A DNA stretch of 16,094 nucleotides from Mucilaginibacter_A sp964244955 (GTDB lineage: Bacteria > Bacteroidota > Bacteroidia > Sphingobacteriales > Sphingobacteriaceae), in the NCBI GenBank assembly GCA_964244955.1, contig CAXTKQ010000091.1, positions 1-16,094 on the forward strand, given 5' to 3'. The translations under genes were made by a program, and so were the position numbers. Of this stretch, positions 14,870-16,094 are shown in pieces. The notes beneath the pieces were generated by a model, which saw only the letters and a list, made by a program, of their open reading frames with translations, made no database searches and had not been told where the DNA came from. Position 1 is the first letter of the stretch. Each line of letters begins with the position of its first letter.

Positions 14870-14952
14870 TTTTATCGGCATAAAAGAAGCATTTGCATGC
14901 TAAGCTATTTTGTTATCCGCTTAAAAACCAACAACTAACCATGCTTCTTTTA
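14870..14952. repeat. Inverted pair of the recurrent 12-mer between pdxA and yceD
   Basis: TAAAAGAAGCAT (14881-14892) and ATGCTTCTTTTA (14941-14952) are perfect 12-base reverse complements separated by 48 nt. The left copy is preceded by TTTTATCGGCA, forming a 16-mer (14870-14885) shared exactly with 10312-10327. The structure lies downstream of pdxA, where a terminator would be expected, but it lacks a GC-rich stem. Confidence 0.7.
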
Positions 14953-15003
14953 CAGCACTAATTTCATTATTAAAAAAACTATTTTTGATTGTGTAATTTT
15001 TCC

Positions 15004-15011
15004 TAAATTTG
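15004..15011 (+). promoter_or_regulatory. Candidate -7 element for the yceD-rpmF-plsX operon
   Basis: TAAATTTG is an exact TAnnTTTG match. A TTTG lies 16 nt upstream (in ATTTTTGATT), slightly closer than usual. The TTG at 15009 is inside this element and therefore cannot be the yceD start. Confidence 0.5.
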
Positions 15012-15029
15012 CGGGCTAATTACCGCTCA

Positions 15030-15557
15030 TTGAAAACGCTGAAAACATACTCGATTCCGTTTAAGGGACTGAAACTTGGAAAGCACCACTTTGATTTTGA
15101 GATCACGGATGCCTTTTTTGATGAGTTTGAATATTCATTGGTAAAAAAAGGAAAACTGGATTGCAAAGTAGAATTGGAAAAGCAGGAAACGATGATGATC
15201 CTGGATTTCAAGATCAACGGAATGGTGGACCGCGCGTGCGACCGTTGCCTTGCTGCTTTTCCGGAAGTGGTTGATGTAAAAGAGCGGCAGATTGTAAAAT
15301 TTGCAGGCGAAGCAGAACCGGGCGACGCAGACGATGAGATTATGGTTTTAAACCGGCAGGATTTTGAAATTGATTTATCCGGTTTGATTTACGAATACAT
15401 TAATCTGGCGATGCCTTTTGTGAGCATTTGCAAAGACGAAGGCAACACACCGTTTTGCGATCAGGAAATGCTGGACAAGTTGAAGCAATTATCGGGAAGC
15501 GAAGAAGAAAATACCGACACCGACCCGCGTTGGAACGTGTTAAAAAACATAAAATAA
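15030..15557 (+). CDS. YceD/DUF177 family protein
   Basis: The YceD (DUF177) family is linked to large-subunit rRNA and L32 expression; its gene is almost always next to rpmF. The 175-residue product has the family core: KINGMVDRACDRCLAAF, with a CxxC pair at Cys70 and Cys73, an acidic middle region, and the C-terminal DPRWNVLKNIK. No ATG exists; the frame opens at a TTG at 15009, but this lies in the promoter element, and TTG at 15030 gives LKTLKTYSIPFKGLKLG, which aligns with the N-terminus I expect in sphingobacteria. It leads the operon, with rpmF 17 nt downstream. Confidence 0.88.
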   Translation: MKTLKTYSIPFKGLKLGKHHFDFEITDAFFDEFEYSLVKKGKLDCKVELEKQETMMILDFKINGMVDRACDRCLAAFPEVVDVKERQIVKFAGEAEPGDADDEIMVLNRQDFEIDLSGLIYEYINLAMPFVSICKDEGNTPFCDQEMLDKLKQLSGSEEENTDTDPRWNVLKNIK

Positions 15558-15574
15558 ATTAAATACCTTAGGAA

Positions 15575-15766
15575 ATGCCACATCCAAAACGAAAAATATC
15601 CAAATCCAGAAGAGATAAACGCCGCACACACTACAAAGCGGAAGCCCCAACCTTAACTACTTGCAAAACTACCGGCGCGGTACATTTGCCACACAGAGCT
15701 TACACTGTTGACGGCAATGTTTACTTTAACGGTAAACTATTGATCGAACGCACACCGGCAGTTTAG
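15575..15766 (+). CDS. rpmF: 50S ribosomal protein L32
   Basis: L32 is a small basic protein of the large ribosomal subunit. The 63-residue product begins MPHPKRKISKSRRDKRRTH, the classic basic N-terminus, and ends in NGKLLIERTPAV. Many bacteria have a zinc ribbon of four cysteines here; this protein keeps only Cys30, with threonine where the partner cysteine would be, so it is the zinc-free form. ATG at 15575 follows AGGAA. It sits in the conserved yceD-rpmF-plsX order, with plsX starting 13 nt after the stop. Confidence 0.95.
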   Translation: MPHPKRKISKSRRDKRRTHYKAEAPTLTTCKTTGAVHLPHRAYTVDGNVYFNGKLLIERTPAV

Positions 15767-15779
15767 TTGATTTTCTGAA

Positions 15780-16094
15780 ATGAAGATTGGCTTGGATATT
15801 ATGGGGGGCGATTTTGCGCCTGAAGCAACAGTTTTAGGCGCAATTGCATGTTACCATGTTTTATTGCCTGATCAGAAATTAGTTTTAATTGGCGATCAGG
15901 AAGTTGCCCTGAAAATTATTGCCGATAATAATTTTGATGCCAGTTGTTTTGAATACGTCCATACAACCGAAGTGATTGGCATGGCAGAACACCCAACAAA
16001 AGCCATCGCCCAAAAACCGGAATCAAGCATTGGCATCGGTTTTAAGCTTTTAAAAGAAGGCCAAATTGATTCTTTTGCTTCAGCAGGCAATACC
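15780..16094 (+). CDS. plsX: Phosphate acyltransferase PlsX, 3'-truncated
   Basis: PlsX converts acyl-ACP and phosphate to acyl-phosphate, the first step of the PlsX/PlsY route to phosphatidic acid at the membrane. The frame is open from ATG at 15780 to the window end (105 codons visible). It begins MKIGLDIMGGDFAPEAT, with the hallmark MGGDFAP at 8-14, and continues through MAEHPTKAI to ASAGNT, which precedes the usual glycine-rich segment. It lies 13 nt behind rpmF, the order widely conserved in bacteria; fabH would be the expected next gene outside the window. Confidence 0.95.
   Translation, partial: MKIGLDIMGGDFAPEATVLGAIACYHVLLPDQKLVLIGDQEVALKIIADNNFDASCFEYVHTTEVIGMAEHPTKAIAQKPESSIGIGFKLLKEGQIDSFASAGNT

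Noticed and set aside
1388..14952. The recurrent 12-mer as a Chi-like recombination site
   Set aside because: Chi sites are usually strongly strand-biased relative to replication; here orientations are mixed (4 and 6) and copies occur in inverted pairs. The window alone cannot exclude it fully.
14826..15029. Riboswitch or small RNA before yceD
   Set aside because: Apart from the inverted 12-mer pair, the promoter element and a small GCGG/CCGC hairpin, I see no known aptamer core.

Overview
The window is about 16 kb of chromosomal, mostly housekeeping DNA from a Bacteroidota bacterium, most probably a sphingobacterium (Mucilaginibacter/Pedobacter-like). I base this on the protein style (long RuvC tail, the L32 and YceD sequences), on promoters of the Bacteroidota type (TTTG, spacer, TAnnTTTG) rather than sigma70 type, and on weak Shine-Dalgarno signals. 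The genus is inference.

Left, plus strand (2-1707): rsgA (5' cut by the window edge), dtd and a MazG-like pyrophosphohydrolase, which together serve ribosome maturation, D-aminoacyl-tRNA proofreading and nucleotide-pool cleaning. Facing them on the minus strand is an AT-rich hicA-hicB toxin-antitoxin pair (2331-1718) with a likely HicB operator in front of it.

Centre, minus strand (9635-2412), in transcription order: a flippase-like UPF0104 membrane protein overlapping a membrane glycosyltransferase, an OppC/DppC-type ABC permease, a GAF-SpoIIE phosphatase, rnhB, gcvT and comB.

Right: ruvC (plus) has a good Bacteroidota promoter and converges on greA-HIT (minus). A D-2-hydroxyacid dehydrogenase (minus) is followed by two hairpins. 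An AT-rich orphan gene (plus) lies next to rsmA (minus), which is divergent from pdxA (plus). The window ends in the conserved yceD-rpmF-plsX operon for ribosome and phospholipid synthesis; plsX is cut by the edge.

The main unexplained signal is at DNA level. The 11-mer TGCTTCTTTTA / TAAAAGAAGCA occurs exactly ten times (eight as the 12-mer ATGCTTCTTTTA), on both strands, in genes and between genes, and in different reading frames. This density and frame independence resemble DNA-uptake words of other bacteria, but the function is unknown. Two intergenic regions also carry inverted arrays of a degenerate 7-bp unit (ACTTAYA). No tRNA, rRNA, CRISPR array or insertion sequence was seen, and no gap between genes exceeds about 210 bases.
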